From UBA5287 sp041672395 (GTDB taxonomy: Bacteria; Bacteroidota; Bacteroidia; Bacteroidales; Dysgonomonadaceae): a DNA stretch of 25,815 nucleotides. Below are positions 7,595-16,102 of this stretch, one piece after another; position 1 is the first letter of the stretch, and each line of letters opens with the position of its first letter. The notes beneath the pieces were generated by a model. That model was given only the letters and a program-made list of their open reading frames with translations. It made no database searches and was not told the DNA's origin. The DNA lies in the NCBI GenBank assembly GCA_041672395.1, contig JBAYZS010000034.1:1-25815 (forward strand). The letters run 5' to 3'. A program made the translations under genes and the position numbers.

Positions 7595-8236
7595 ATGAAA
7601 ATAAAAACATTTCAATTCAATCCATTGGGTGTTAATACATATGTTCTGTCTGATGAAAATGGAATTAGTGTAGTAATTGACCCTTCATGTTTTTATCATG
7701 ATGAGAAAGAACTTTTATTAAACTACATACTTGATAATAATTTAAAGATTAGTCATCTTTTAAGTACTCATCTGCATTTTGATCATATATTTGGAAATAA
7801 TTTAATTAAAGAACAGTTTAATTTATTGCCCGAGGCTAATAAAGATGATGAATATTTAATTAATATGTTCACCGACCAATTACAACAGTTTGGATTCATA
7901 AGTTATAGTGAATCAACACCACAAATTGGAACATATTTGAATGAAAACGATATTATCAATTTTGGAAATATAAATCTGAAAGTTATAGCTGTTCCCGGAC
8001 ATTCGCCGGGAAGCATAGTTTTTTATAATGAAATAAATAGATGTGCTTTTGTTGGCGATGTCCTATTCAGAGGTGGAATTGGTCGCACTGATTTAGAAGG
8101 TGGTAACTATGATCTACTTATTCAAGGTATAAAAACTAAACTGTTCACTTTACCAAATGAGACAGTTATTTATCCTGGTCACGGCCCTCAAACCACAATT
8201 GGAGAAGAAAAAAAGTATAATCCTTTTTTGTATTAA
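7595..8236 (+). CDS. MBL-fold metallo-hydrolase (glyoxalase II-like)
   Basis: A 213-residue cytosolic metallo-beta-lactamase-fold hydrolase. The zinc motif THLHFDH covers residues 58-64, with further ligands His136 (VPGHSPGS), Asp155 (VGDVLF) and His196 (YPGHGPQT), so both metal sites appear complete. The segment FRGGIGRTDLEGGN after Asp155 is typical of the hydroxyacylglutathione hydrolase/YcbL-like branch. Bacteroidetes usually lack classical glutathione use, so the physiological thioester is uncertain; I would not name it gloB. It is 30 bases upstream of gcvP on the same strand, so a shared transcript is likely, with no obvious metabolic reason. Confidence 0.88.
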   Translation: MKIKTFQFNPLGVNTYVLSDENGISVVIDPSCFYHDEKELLLNYILDNNLKISHLLSTHLHFDHIFGNNLIKEQFNLLPEANKDDEYLINMFTDQLQQFGFISYSESTPQIGTYLNENDIINFGNINLKVIAVPGHSPGSIVFYNEINRCAFVGDVLFRGGIGRTDLEGGNYDLLIQGIKTKLFTLPNETVIYPGHGPQTTIGEEKKYNPFLY

Positions 8237-8266
8237 AATATACTAAATCACTTAATCAAGTAAAAT

Positions 8267-11113
8267 ATGGAAATGGAACAATTCAAATCCCGTCATATTG
8301 GGATTAATTCCGAAGAAGAGAAGAAAATGTTAGAAGTTATTGGAGTGTCAAGCATCGATGAATTGATTGACCAAACTATTCCATCTGATATTCGTTTAAA
8401 AAAACCTTTAGCACTTCCTGCTGCATTAACAGAGAATGAATATGCAGAAGAAATTGCTAATCTTGCCTCAAAAAATAAAATATATACATCTTATATCGGG
8501 ATGGGCTGGTATGACACAATTACACCAGCAGCCATTTACCGGAATGTATTTGAAAATCCCGTTTGGTACACATCATATACTCCATATCAAGCTGAAATAT
8601 CCCAAGGTAGACTTGAAGCATTAATGAATTTTCAGACAATTGTAAGCGAGCTAACTGCACTTCCACTTGCAAACTGTTCCTTACTTGATGAAGCAACTTC
8701 TGCTGCTGAAGCTGCAACAATGATGTATGGATTACGAAATAAAGAACAGGTGAAAAATAATGTAGAAACATTATTTGTTGATGAAAATGTTTTTCCTCAA
8801 ACGTTGGCAGTACTTCGTACACGTATGGGACATACAGAAATTCCTATCGAAGTGGGGGACTACAAAAAAGCTGTAATGGATGGTAAATACTTTGGAGCTA
8901 TAATTCAATATCCTAATAGTGATGGAAACGTAGAAGACTACCGTGAATTTGTTGAAAAGGCACATGCAGTAAATTGTAAAGTTGCCGTGGCTACAGATTT
9001 GATGGCATTGGTACTTTTGACACCTCCAGGCGAATGGGGCGCCGATATTGCTTTTGGAAGTAGTCAACGTTTTGGAATTCCAATGTTTTATGGCGGACCG
9101 TCAGCTGCTTTTTTTGCAACACGCGAAGAATTCAAGCGCAATATGCCCGGACGAATAATTGGAATTTCGAAAGACTCGCATGGGAAAGAAGCTTTGCGAA
9201 TGGCATTGCAAACAAGAGAACAGCATATTAAACGTGAGAAAGCTACATCAAATATTTGTACAGCTCAAGCGTTACTTGCAACAATGAGTTCTTTTTATGC
9301 TGTTTATCAGGGTCCAAAAGGCTTGAAAATAATAGCTAAACGAATTCATTCTATTGCATCATATGTGGCAATTGAATTAAAAAAACTAGGTTTTAAGCAA
9401 CTGAACGACAGTTATTTTGATACGTTGAAATTCGGTTTGCCAAACTATATTAATATTGAAGATATTAAAATACAAAGTGATTTGCGTTTTATAAATCTTC
9501 GTTATTTTGAAACAGGAGAAATCGGAATCAGTATTGATGAAACAACAGATGCTTATCGTGTTCATGAATTGTTAGCAGTTTTTGCAATGGCAGCAGGTAG
9601 TTCTAAGGTCTTCATGATTGATGATATGCCGGAGAAAATAACTTTGGACGTTAATCAACTCAGAAAATCTACCTTTCTAACTCATCCAAATTTTAATAAT
9701 TATCATACCGAAACAGAATTGATGCGTTATATAAAAAGGTTGGAACGGAAGGATATTTCATTGGCACACTCAATGATTTCATTAGGGTCGTGTACAATGA
9801 AACTAAATGCTGCATCAGAATTACTCCCTCTAGGATTGGCCGGTTTCCAGAAAATACATCCTTATGCTCCGTCAGATCAAACTCAAGGATATAATGAAAT
9901 GCTTAGTGAATTCAGCACTCTTTTGGCCGAAATCACGGGATTTTCATCTGTAAGTCTTCAGCCAAATTCAGGTGCTGCAGGTGAATATAGCGGATTGATT
10001 ACAATTGCTTCGTATCTTAAGAGCATTGGACAAGGTCATCGTAAAATTGTGTTAATTCCTGCATCGGCACATGGTACAAATCCTGCAAGTGCTGTTCAGG
10101 CTGGATTTTCCCCTGTAAATATTGCTACAGACGATAAAGGTAATGTTGATTTGGACGACTTCCGTAGCAAGATTGAGCAGTATAAAGACGAGTTGGCTGC
10201 TTTCATGATTACATATCCTTCTACTCACGGTATTTTTGAAACAAAGATCAAAGAAATGTGTACTTTGATTCATGAAGCCGGAGGTCAAGTTTATATGGAT
10301 GGTGCAAATATGAATGCTCAAGTAGGATTGACTAATCCTGGAACAATTGGAGCGGATGTTTGTCATTTAAATTTGCACAAAACATTTGCCATTCCTCACG
10401 GAGGCGGCGGTCCCGGTGTTGGGCCCATTTGTGTAGCCGAGCATTTGGTTCCTTTTCTCCCCGGACATCCTGTGATGTTTGATTCAGAAGCCAATACCGT
10501 ATCTTCTGCACCTTATGGAAGTGCCGGAGTTATTGAAATTTCTTATGCTTACGTTAAAATGATGGGTAGCGATGGTTTGGCAGAAGCTACAAAAGCTGCC
10601 ATTCTTAATGCCAACTATTTAGCTGAGCGTTTGAGTGATTCTTATGGAATAGTTTATAGAGGTGAAAAAGGTAGAGTTGGACACGAACTCATTCTTGAAT
10701 GCCGCAATTTGAAAGATGTTTCAGGAATTACGGAAACAGACATCTCAAAACGATTGATCGATTTTGGTTATCATGCACCAACTCTTTCTTTCCCTGTGCA
10801 TGGAACTTTAATGATTGAACCAACGGAAAGTGAAAGTTTGGCAGAATTAGACCGATTTGCTGAAACAATGTTGAAGATTCATGATGAAATAATTGAAGTA
10901 TCAAGAGGTGAATACACGTTAGAAGATAACGTATTGGTTAATGCGCCACATCCTGAATATGAAGTAGTTGCAGATGAATGGAATCATGCATATCCACGCT
11001 CTAAAGCTGTTTATCCACTTCCTTTTGTTGCAGAGAACAAGTTTTGGATTAACGTTTCTCGTGTTGATAATGCATTTGGTGATAGAAATTTAGTTTCTTG
11101 TTTCTGTCAATAA
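8267..11113 (+). CDS. gcvP: Glycine dehydrogenase (decarboxylating), P-protein
   Basis: P-protein of the glycine cleavage system: a PLP enzyme that decarboxylates glycine and passes the aminomethyl group to the lipoyl arm of GcvH. At 948 residues it is the single-chain form with fused N- and C-terminal halves. The N-terminus (FKSRHIGINSEEEKKML) is characteristic. The PLP-binding lysine is Lys705 in HLNLHKTF, followed by the glycine-rich loop PHGGGGPGVGP. The C-terminus (RVDNAFGDRNLVSC) is also standard, so the gene is complete. gcvT and gcvH are not in the window. A strong terminator begins 28 bases after the stop. The alternative ATG two codons downstream (after MEM) cannot be excluded. Confidence 0.97.
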   Translation: MEMEQFKSRHIGINSEEEKKMLEVIGVSSIDELIDQTIPSDIRLKKPLALPAALTENEYAEEIANLASKNKIYTSYIGMGWYDTITPAAIYRNVFENPVWYTSYTPYQAEISQGRLEALMNFQTIVSELTALPLANCSLLDEATSAAEAATMMYGLRNKEQVKNNVETLFVDENVFPQTLAVLRTRMGHTEIPIEVGDYKKAVMDGKYFGAIIQYPNSDGNVEDYREFVEKAHAVNCKVAVATDLMALVLLTPPGEWGADIAFGSSQRFGIPMFYGGPSAAFFATREEFKRNMPGRIIGISKDSHGKEALRMALQTREQHIKREKATSNICTAQALLATMSSFYAVYQGPKGLKIIAKRIHSIASYVAIELKKLGFKQLNDSYFDTLKFGLPNYINIEDIKIQSDLRFINLRYFETGEIGISIDETTDAYRVHELLAVFAMAAGSSKVFMIDDMPEKITLDVNQLRKSTFLTHPNFNNYHTETELMRYIKRLERKDISLAHSMISLGSCTMKLNAASELLPLGLAGFQKIHPYAPSDQTQGYNEMLSEFSTLLAEITGFSSVSLQPNSGAAGEYSGLITIASYLKSIGQGHRKIVLIPASAHGTNPASAVQAGFSPVNIATDDKGNVDLDDFRSKIEQYKDELAAFMITYPSTHGIFETKIKEMCTLIHEAGGQVYMDGANMNAQVGLTNPGTIGADVCHLNLHKTFAIPHGGGGPGVGPICVAEHLVPFLPGHPVMFDSEANTVSSAPYGSAGVIEISYAYVKMMGSDGLAEATKAAILNANYLAERLSDSYGIVYRGEKGRVGHELILECRNLKDVSGITETDISKRLIDFGYHAPTLSFPVHGTLMIEPTESESLAELDRFAETMLKIHDEIIEVSRGEYTLEDNVLVNAPHPEYEVVADEWNHAYPRSKAVYPLPFVAENKFWINVSRVDNAFGDRNLVSCFCQ

Positions 11114-11140
11114 TAGAATATTTAAAGTATAACAATTTGA

Positions 11141-11168
11141 AAAAGGGAAATCAGATGATTTCCCTTTT
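11141..11168 (+). terminator. Intrinsic terminator after gcvP, possibly bidirectional
   Basis: AAAAGGGAAATCA and TGATTTCCCTTTT are exact reverse complements with a two-base spacer, and the right arm ends in a T-rich stretch continuing as CTTATTTTC. It closes the gcvP transcript. Because the left arm reads as CCCTTTTTC on the other strand, it may also stop the convergent proS transcript. Confidence 0.85.
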
Positions 11169-11177
11169 CTTATTTTC

Positions 11178-11280
11178 AGCACTTGAGATGCAGTTTATTT
11201 ACATAATCTTTAGCACTTTGTGTGCAGATTTTTTAATAATATCATTAGTATTTTGCATGCAGGTAGTGAATTTTAATATG
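11178..11280. repeat. Three degenerate 34-35-bp tandem units between gcvP and proS
   Basis: Units begin at 11178 (AGCACTTGAGATGCAG), 11212 (AGCACTTTGTGTGCAG) and 11247 (AGTATTTTGCATGCAG), spaced 34 and 35 bases, each followed by an AT-rich tail. The third unit runs up to the proS stop codon. Similarity is imperfect, so this may be a decayed tandem duplication or a chance pattern. Confidence 0.4.
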
Positions 11281-12754
11281 CCCTTGCAATAATAACTCGT
11301 TGAGCCGATGGTTTTCCTGTTACCATACATTTTCCGGGAGTTTTATCACCTTCAAATGGAATGCAACGAATAGTTGCTTTTGTATCTTCTTTGATTATTG
11401 CTTCAGTTTCTGCAGTTCCATCCCAATGGCAAAGCAAGAAGCCACCTTTCTCAATTTCGATTTTAAATTCATCATACGAATTCACTTCACGAATTTGAGA
11501 GGTTCTGTAGTCATAAGCTTTCTTGTAAATATTCTTTTGAATTTCATCAAGAAGGTCTTTAATGTAAATTTCAATCTGATTACATGAAACAGTTTCTTTA
11601 GTCAAAGTATCACGACGAGCAACCTCGATGGTGTTGTTTTCCAGATCACGACTACCAATAGCCAGACGAACAGGAACACCTTTGAGCTCATATTCAGAAA
11701 ATTTCCAACCTGGTTTCTTATTATCTGCATTGTCATATTTAACGCTGATACCCAGTTCTTTCAATCTTTCAACTATACCTGCAACCTTTTCATTTATTTG
11801 TTGAAGTTGCTCATCATTTTTATATATTGGAACGATAACTACTTGAAAAGGAGCTAATTTTGGAGGTAAAACCAATCCATTATCATCAGAGTGAGACATG
11901 ATGAGTGCGCCAATCAAACGTGTAGAAACACCCCATGAAGTAGCCCAAACATATTCACGATTTCCGCTCTGGTCGGTAAATTGAACATCAAAAGCTTTTG
12001 CGAAGTTTTGTCCCAAATAATGAGAAGTGCCAGATTGCAATGCTTTTCCATCCTGCATAAGTGCTTCAATTGTAAAAGTGTCAACAGCTCCTGCAAAGCG
12101 TTCAGATTCAGATTTTACTCCCTTTACCACAGGCATCGCCATATAATCTTCAGCGAAACGTGCGTACACTTCAATCATTTTTTCAGCTTCAGCAATTGCT
12201 TCTTCAGAAGTAGCGTGTGCGGTATGACCTTCTTGCCATAAAAACTCTGTAGTTCGTAAGAACAAACGAGTACGCATTTCCCAACGAACCACATTTGCCC
12301 ACTGGTTTATTAATATTGGAAGATCGCGATACGATTGAATCCAGTTTTTATACGTGTTCCAAATAATTGTTTCAGAAGTAGGACGAACAACTAATTCTTC
12401 TTCCAGTTTAGCTTCCGGATCAACAATTAATCCGCTTCCGTCAGCAGCATTTTTTAGTCGGTAATGCGTAACAACAGCACATTCTTTAGCGAAACCTTCC
12501 ACGTGATCAGCTTCGCGACTTAAAAATGATTTTGGTATAAATAATGGAAAATATGCGTTTACATGACCAGTTTCTTTAAACATGTCGTCTAATTGACGTT
12601 GCATTTTTTCCCAAATTGCAAATCCATATGGTTTAATTACCATACAACCACGTACTGCTGAATTTTCAGCTAAATCAGCTTTGATAACCAGATCTTGATA
12701 CCATTGAGAATAATCCTTACTGCGGGACGTGAGTTCTTTTAGTTCCTTTGCCAT
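11273..12754 (-). CDS. proS: Prolyl-tRNA synthetase (short, archaeal/eukaryote-type)
   Basis: Class II aminoacyl-tRNA synthetase that charges tRNA-Pro in the cytosol. The 493-residue protein begins KELTSRSKDYSQWYQDLVIKA and has the motif-2 region RPTSETIIWNTYKNWIQSYRDLP followed by RTRLFLRTTEFLWQEGHTAH, typical of the type 3 (archaeal/eukaryotic) ProS, which lacks the editing insertion of the longer bacterial enzyme. The anticodon-binding domain and the extra C-terminal zinc-type extension (ending SAQRVIIARAY, with a terminal Tyr) are recognisable. It is convergent with gcvP and divergent from the thioesterase gene, and has its own promoter at 12789-12796. Confidence 0.96.
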   Translation of the reverse strand: MAKELKELTSRSKDYSQWYQDLVIKADLAENSAVRGCMVIKPYGFAIWEKMQRQLDDMFKETGHVNAYFPLFIPKSFLSREADHVEGFAKECAVVTHYRLKNAADGSGLIVDPEAKLEEELVVRPTSETIIWNTYKNWIQSYRDLPILINQWANVVRWEMRTRLFLRTTEFLWQEGHTAHATSEEAIAEAEKMIEVYARFAEDYMAMPVVKGVKSESERFAGAVDTFTIEALMQDGKALQSGTSHYLGQNFAKAFDVQFTDQSGNREYVWATSWGVSTRLIGALIMSHSDDNGLVLPPKLAPFQVVIVPIYKNDEQLQQINEKVAGIVERLKELGISVKYDNADNKKPGWKFSEYELKGVPVRLAIGSRDLENNTIEVARRDTLTKETVSCNQIEIYIKDLLDEIQKNIYKKAYDYRTSQIREVNSYDEFKIEIEKGGFLLCHWDGTAETEAIIKEDTKATIRCIPFEGDKTPGKCMVTGKPSAQRVIIARAY

Positions 12755-12788
12755 TTTATTTTGTACTTGTTATTATCTATAAAGTTTG

Positions 12789-12796
12789 CAAAGATA
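12789..12796 (-). promoter_or_regulatory. -7 element (TATCTTTG) of the proS promoter
   Basis: Minus-strand TATCTTTG, an exact TAnnTTTG match, 34 bases upstream of the proS ATG. The upstream TTG is not clear. The spacer is shared with the divergent thioesterase gene. Confidence 0.6.
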
Positions 12797-12841
12797 CAAA
12801 AGATGAAGAAGAAAAGAGAACATAACATGCCTGAAATTTTG

Positions 12842-12849
12842 TACTTTTG
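12842..12849 (+). promoter_or_regulatory. -7 element (TACTTTTG) of the thioesterase promoter
   Basis: A TAnnTTTG match ending 24 bases before the ATG at 12874, placing the likely transcription start about 18 bases upstream of the gene. No convincing -33 element was found. Confidence 0.55.
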
Positions 12850-12873
12850 CACCTTCAAAATAAAGTTTAAGTT

Positions 12874-13608
12874 ATGGCTATTAAAACTTCTTACCAATAT
12901 AAAATTGGTATGCAAGATATTGATTTTCGTCAAGAAGTCTCATTGACCTCATTAATCAGCTATGTGTTGGATGCTGCAGGAAAGAATGCTGATGATAATG
13001 GATTTGGTTTACTCGCTTTGCAAAAAGTGAATTATACATGGGTGATATCACGTTTTGTTATTGATATGATGCGTTTTCCAGACGAAAAAGAAGAACTCAA
13101 CATTTCAACATGGGTAGAGAATGTAAGTACCGCTTTTACCCAACGTAATTTTAATATTACAGACGAAAATAATGAAAGCGTAGGCTATGCATCTTCTTCA
13201 TGGGCTGTAATTAATATGCAAACAAGGCAATCAATTTTGCTTGATCAAGCACCGGAATTGCAACGAGTTATTATTCCTGATTCAACACCCATCGGCGCCC
13301 CCATTAGAATACAAAATGTGAAAGGGCCGGTTGTTGATACGTTTCGTGTAAAATACAGCGACTTAGATGTAAACCGTCATGCAAATACTCTCAATTATGT
13401 AAAATGGATTTCCGATTGTTTTTCGTTGGACTTTTACGATACTCACACCTTAAAGCGTTTTGAAATTAATTTCCTTAAGGAATTACTTTATGGTGATGAA
13501 GGTGAAATTCTTATGGAAATGAAAACGCCCAATGATTATTTTTTCCAACTTGTAATAATTGATAAAGGAGTTGTTTGCAGAGCAAGATTGGTATTCGAAG
13601 AGAATTAA
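12874..13608 (+). CDS. Acyl-ACP thioesterase (FatA/FatB-like)
   Basis: Releases free fatty acid from acyl carrier protein at the end of fatty acid synthesis. The 244-residue protein has two tandem hot-dog domains: residues 5-130 with the segment VNYTWVISRFVIDMMRFP, and 150-244 with VKYSDLDVNRHANTLNYVKW. Asp165, Asn167 and His169 in the second segment align with the catalytic Asp/Asn/His region of plant-type acyl-ACP thioesterases. Length agrees with bacterial members of the family. It has its own promoter, divergent from proS. A fatty-acid-type acyl-CoA ligase lies 0.8 kb downstream, so release and reactivation of acyl chains are encoded near each other, although on separate predicted transcripts. 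Confidence 0.88.
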   Translation: MAIKTSYQYKIGMQDIDFRQEVSLTSLISYVLDAAGKNADDNGFGLLALQKVNYTWVISRFVIDMMRFPDEKEELNISTWVENVSTAFTQRNFNITDENNESVGYASSSWAVINMQTRQSILLDQAPELQRVIIPDSTPIGAPIRIQNVKGPVVDTFRVKYSDLDVNRHANTLNYVKWISDCFSLDFYDTHTLKRFEINFLKELLYGDEGEILMEMKTPNDYFFQLVIIDKGVVCRARLVFEEN

Positions 13609-13625
13609 AAAAAGGTTCTTAATCA

Positions 13626-13657
13626 TTTGCAACTATTTACTGACATCTATATCTTTG
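13626..13657 (+). promoter_or_regulatory. Strong consensus promoter with no gene directly downstream
   Basis: TTTG (13626-13629) and TATCTTTG (13650-13657) are separated by 20 bases, one of the best promoter matches in the window. Transcription would start near 13663. The next annotated gene starts at 13851 and has its own equally good promoter at 13797-13828, so this promoter seems to serve a separate short transcript or a long leader. Confidence 0.65.
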
Positions 13658-13662
13658 ACAAC

Positions 13663-13810
13663 ACATAAATTAATAAATTTTAAAAGCAAACACTATCATC
13701 ATTAGGAACATATTTATCCTAAGGAGGAAGTTATAGTGCGATAATAATTTAGAACTGTAATATAATGGCACGGAATGATAACATTTATCAATATCATTTG
13801 CCGTTTTGGT
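13663..13810 (+). ncRNA. Candidate small structured RNA (about 145 nt)
   Basis: A transcript from the promoter at 13626-13657 would contain two structures. First, CACTAT (13691-13696) pairs with ATAGTG (13733-13738) and, inside, TTAGGA (13702-13707) pairs with TCCTAA (13717-13722), leaving a 9-base loop. Second, a hairpin at 13767-13802 pairs GGCA with TGCC and AATGATA with TATCATT around a 3-base bulge, followed by GTTTTGG, which could end the transcript weakly. The sequence AAGGAGG at 13721-13727 is partly within the first stem. No convincing ORF is present. Alternatives are a regulatory leader of the XRE gene or non-functional spacer. I do not recognise an RNA family. Confidence 0.35.
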
Positions 13811-13828
13811 TAGAAACATTTACTTTTG
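13797..13828 (+). promoter_or_regulatory. Promoter of the XRE-cupin/acyl-CoA ligase pair
   Basis: TTTG (13797-13800), a 20-base spacer and TACTTTTG (13821-13828) match the Bacteroidetes consensus. Transcription would start about 17 bases before the ATG at 13851. The TTTG overlaps the right arm of the hairpin at 13767-13802, so the upstream transcript and this promoter could interfere. Confidence 0.7.
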
Positions 13829-13850
13829 CAGAATCTAAATAAATGAAAAT

Positions 13851-14414
13851 ATGACAGTTGTTACTGAAAAAATCAAGATAATTTGTGCCTATAAGAATAT
13901 GTCTGTTGAAGAATTGGCTGCAGGAGCCGGTTTAACAGTAGATCAAGTAAGAAGAATATGCGAAAGTGATAAAATACCCTCATTGTCATCACTTATAAAA
14001 ATTGCCCGTGCACTAGGAGTGCGATTGGGTACTTTTCTGGACGACAGTGAGGAGATGGGTCCTGTTATCAATCGTGGCAACGATTCGGAACATCCGGTGA
14101 CTTTTACCAGTCACCACACCAACAGCAATTCTCACATGGATTTTATTTCACTGGCTGCCCGAAAAGCCGGCAGAAATATGGAGCCGTTTCTAATCAATAT
14201 TCAATCTGCCAGCGGAAACGAGAGCTGCTCATCCCACGAAGGAGAAGAATTCCTTTTTGTGCTTGAAGGCTCCATCAAAGTGAGGTATGGATCTGAAAAT
14301 TATATTTTAAACCCAGGTGACAGTATCTATTATGACTCAATCGTAGAACATCTGGTAACAGCTAATGGAGAATCTACAGCAAAAATCCTTGGAGTGGTCT
14401 ATTCTCCCGCATAA
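13851..14414 (+). CDS. XRE-family regulator with C-terminal cupin domain
   Basis: A 187-residue transcription regulator. Residues 5-63 form a Cro/C1-type helix-turn-helix (SVEELAAGAGLTVDQVRRICES then SLSSLIKIARALGV). Residues 112-185 form a cupin_2 barrel with HEGEEF at 129-134, a PGDSIYYDS turn at 155-163 and His167, so a small-molecule or metal pocket is likely. This architecture is known for regulators of catabolic and fatty acid or amino acid genes. It precedes the acyl-CoA ligase by 20 bases, so it probably controls that gene, perhaps with an acyl-derived ligand; the ligand is not evident from the sequence. Codon usage looks slightly more GC-rich than in its neighbours. Confidence 0.9.
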   Translation: MTVVTEKIKIICAYKNMSVEELAAGAGLTVDQVRRICESDKIPSLSSLIKIARALGVRLGTFLDDSEEMGPVINRGNDSEHPVTFTSHHTNSNSHMDFISLAARKAGRNMEPFLINIQSASGNESCSSHEGEEFLFVLEGSIKVRYGSENYILNPGDSIYYDSIVEHLVTANGESTAKILGVVYSPA

Positions 14415-14434
14415 ACTCCCAATATTTAGTAATT

Positions 14435-16102
14435 ATGACAAACAAATTTGATGTACAGCTTTCCAATAAAACGGTAGGCGATTGGCTTGAATATTGGGCA
14501 GAACAGACACCTGATAAGGAATATATTGTTTATTCCGACCGCAACTTGCGTTTTACTTGGAAAACGTTCAATGATAGAGTTAATAATATGGCTAAGGGTT
14601 TGATATCTATCGGTGTAACCCGTGGCAGTAACGTAGGTATTTGGGCGCAGAATGTACCTGATTGGTTGACTTTTCTGTATGCAACTGCAAAAATAGGAGC
14701 AGTTGCGGTAACAGTGAATACAAGTTATCGTTCAGAAGAGTTGCTATATCTGATGAAGGATTCGGATATGCATACGCTCTGTATGACTGACGGTGTCCCC
14801 GGTAGCAATTATACCAATATCATAAATGAACTTGTGCCGGAACTCAAAACCACACAGAGAGGCAAACTAAAATCCGCCCATTTCCCTGAACTGAAGAATG
14901 TTGTTTATATTGGTCAGGAGAAATATAGAGGTATGTATAATACTGCAGAAATTCTATTGCTTGGAAAGAATGCTGCTGATGATGAGTTCAAAAGATTACG
15001 GTCACTTTCAAACAGCCAAGATGTTGTGAACATGCAATATACATCTGGAACTACCGGATTTCCTAAAGGAGTTATGCTTACCCATCATAACATCTCTAAT
15101 AACGGTTATTTAACGGGTGTTCATATGAAGTTCACGCCAGATGACAGATGTTGTATTTGTGTTCCTCTTTTTCACTGTTTCGGAGTTGTATTGGCAACAA
15201 TGTGCTGTTTGACTCATGGCAGTACTCAAGTGATGGTTGAACGATTTGATCCTTTACTAACACTTGCATCAGTTCACAAGGAGCAATGCACCGTATTACA
15301 TGGTGTACCCACAATGTTTATCGCCCAACTGAATCACCCAATGTTTGATATGTTTGATGTCAGCTCATTACGTACAGGCATTATGGCAGGATCACTTTGC
15401 CCCGAAGAACTGATGAAACAAGTCAATGAACAAATGTACATGGATCTCACAAGCGTATATGGAATGACTGAAACTTCACCCGGGATGACACAAAGTCGCG
15501 TAGATGACCAATTTGAAGTGCGCTGTACGACAGTGGGGCGTGAGTATGAATTCACCGAAGTGAAAGTGCTTGATCCTGAAACAGGGGAAGAGTGCTCTGT
15601 CGGCGTAACCGGTGAGATATGTTGTCGGGGTTACAATGTGATGAAAGGTTATTATAAAAATCCCGTTGCAACAGCTCAGGTAATCGATGTCAATGGATAC
15701 ATGCATTCGGGTGACCTGGGTGTGATGGATGAAAACGGTAACTACCGGATTACAGGACGTATCAAAGATATCATTATCAGAGGTGGAGAGAATATTTCAC
15801 CGAAAGAGGTTGAGGATTTTCTTTACAAAATGCCAGGAATACAAGATGTACAAGTTGTCGCCGTTGCTTCAGAGCGATATGGTGAAGATGTAGGAACTTT
15901 CATAATTCAGAAAGAAGGTTACGATTTGATGACCGAAGATGTTCGAGATTTTTGTAAAGGACATATCGCCAATTATAAAATACCACGTTACGTCTTCATT
16001 GTAAAAGAATTTCCAATGACTGGGAGTGGAAAGATACAGAAATATCGTTTACGTGAAATGGCTTTGGAATTATGTGAGAAAGATGGTATTATCATTCGTT
16101 AG
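14435..16102 (+). CDS. AMP-dependent acyl-CoA ligase (fatty acid type)
   Basis: A 555-residue member of the ANL superfamily, which activates a carboxylic acid to an acyl-adenylate and then to the CoA thioester. Motifs in order: YTSGTTGFPKG near residues 202-212 (AMP/phosphate loop), YGMTETSP near 344, YMHSGDLG near 425 followed by GRIKDIIIRGGENISPKEVE (hinge and A8 motif), and PMTGSGKIQKYRLRE near 527, which holds the catalytic lysine. The protein is full length. Overall it resembles medium/long-chain acyl-CoA synthetases more than acetyl-CoA synthetase; the exact substrate is not determined. It is co-transcribed with the XRE-cupin gene, and its stop codon directly abuts a tRNA gene on the other strand. 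Confidence 0.92.
   Translation: MTNKFDVQLSNKTVGDWLEYWAEQTPDKEYIVYSDRNLRFTWKTFNDRVNNMAKGLISIGVTRGSNVGIWAQNVPDWLTFLYATAKIGAVAVTVNTSYRSEELLYLMKDSDMHTLCMTDGVPGSNYTNIINELVPELKTTQRGKLKSAHFPELKNVVYIGQEKYRGMYNTAEILLLGKNAADDEFKRLRSLSNSQDVVNMQYTSGTTGFPKGVMLTHHNISNNGYLTGVHMKFTPDDRCCICVPLFHCFGVVLATMCCLTHGSTQVMVERFDPLLTLASVHKEQCTVLHGVPTMFIAQLNHPMFDMFDVSSLRTGIMAGSLCPEELMKQVNEQMYMDLTSVYGMTETSPGMTQSRVDDQFEVRCTTVGREYEFTEVKVLDPETGEECSVGVTGEICCRGYNVMKGYYKNPVATAQVIDVNGYMHSGDLGVMDENGNYRITGRIKDIIIRGGENISPKEVEDFLYKMPGIQDVQVVAVASERYGEDVGTFIIQKEGYDLMTEDVRDFCKGHIANYKIPRYVFIVKEFPMTGSGKIQKYRLREMALELCEKDGIIIR

Noticed and set aside
13721..13741. Strong Shine-Dalgarno-like AAGGAGG followed by a GTG
   Set aside because: The GTG opens only a two-codon frame before a stop, so it does not support a gene; it is discussed as part of the candidate RNA.
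13765..13842. Possible 25-residue ORF starting ATGGCACGG
   Set aside because: It spans the whole promoter of the XRE-cupin gene, lacks a ribosome binding site and has no recognisable features.
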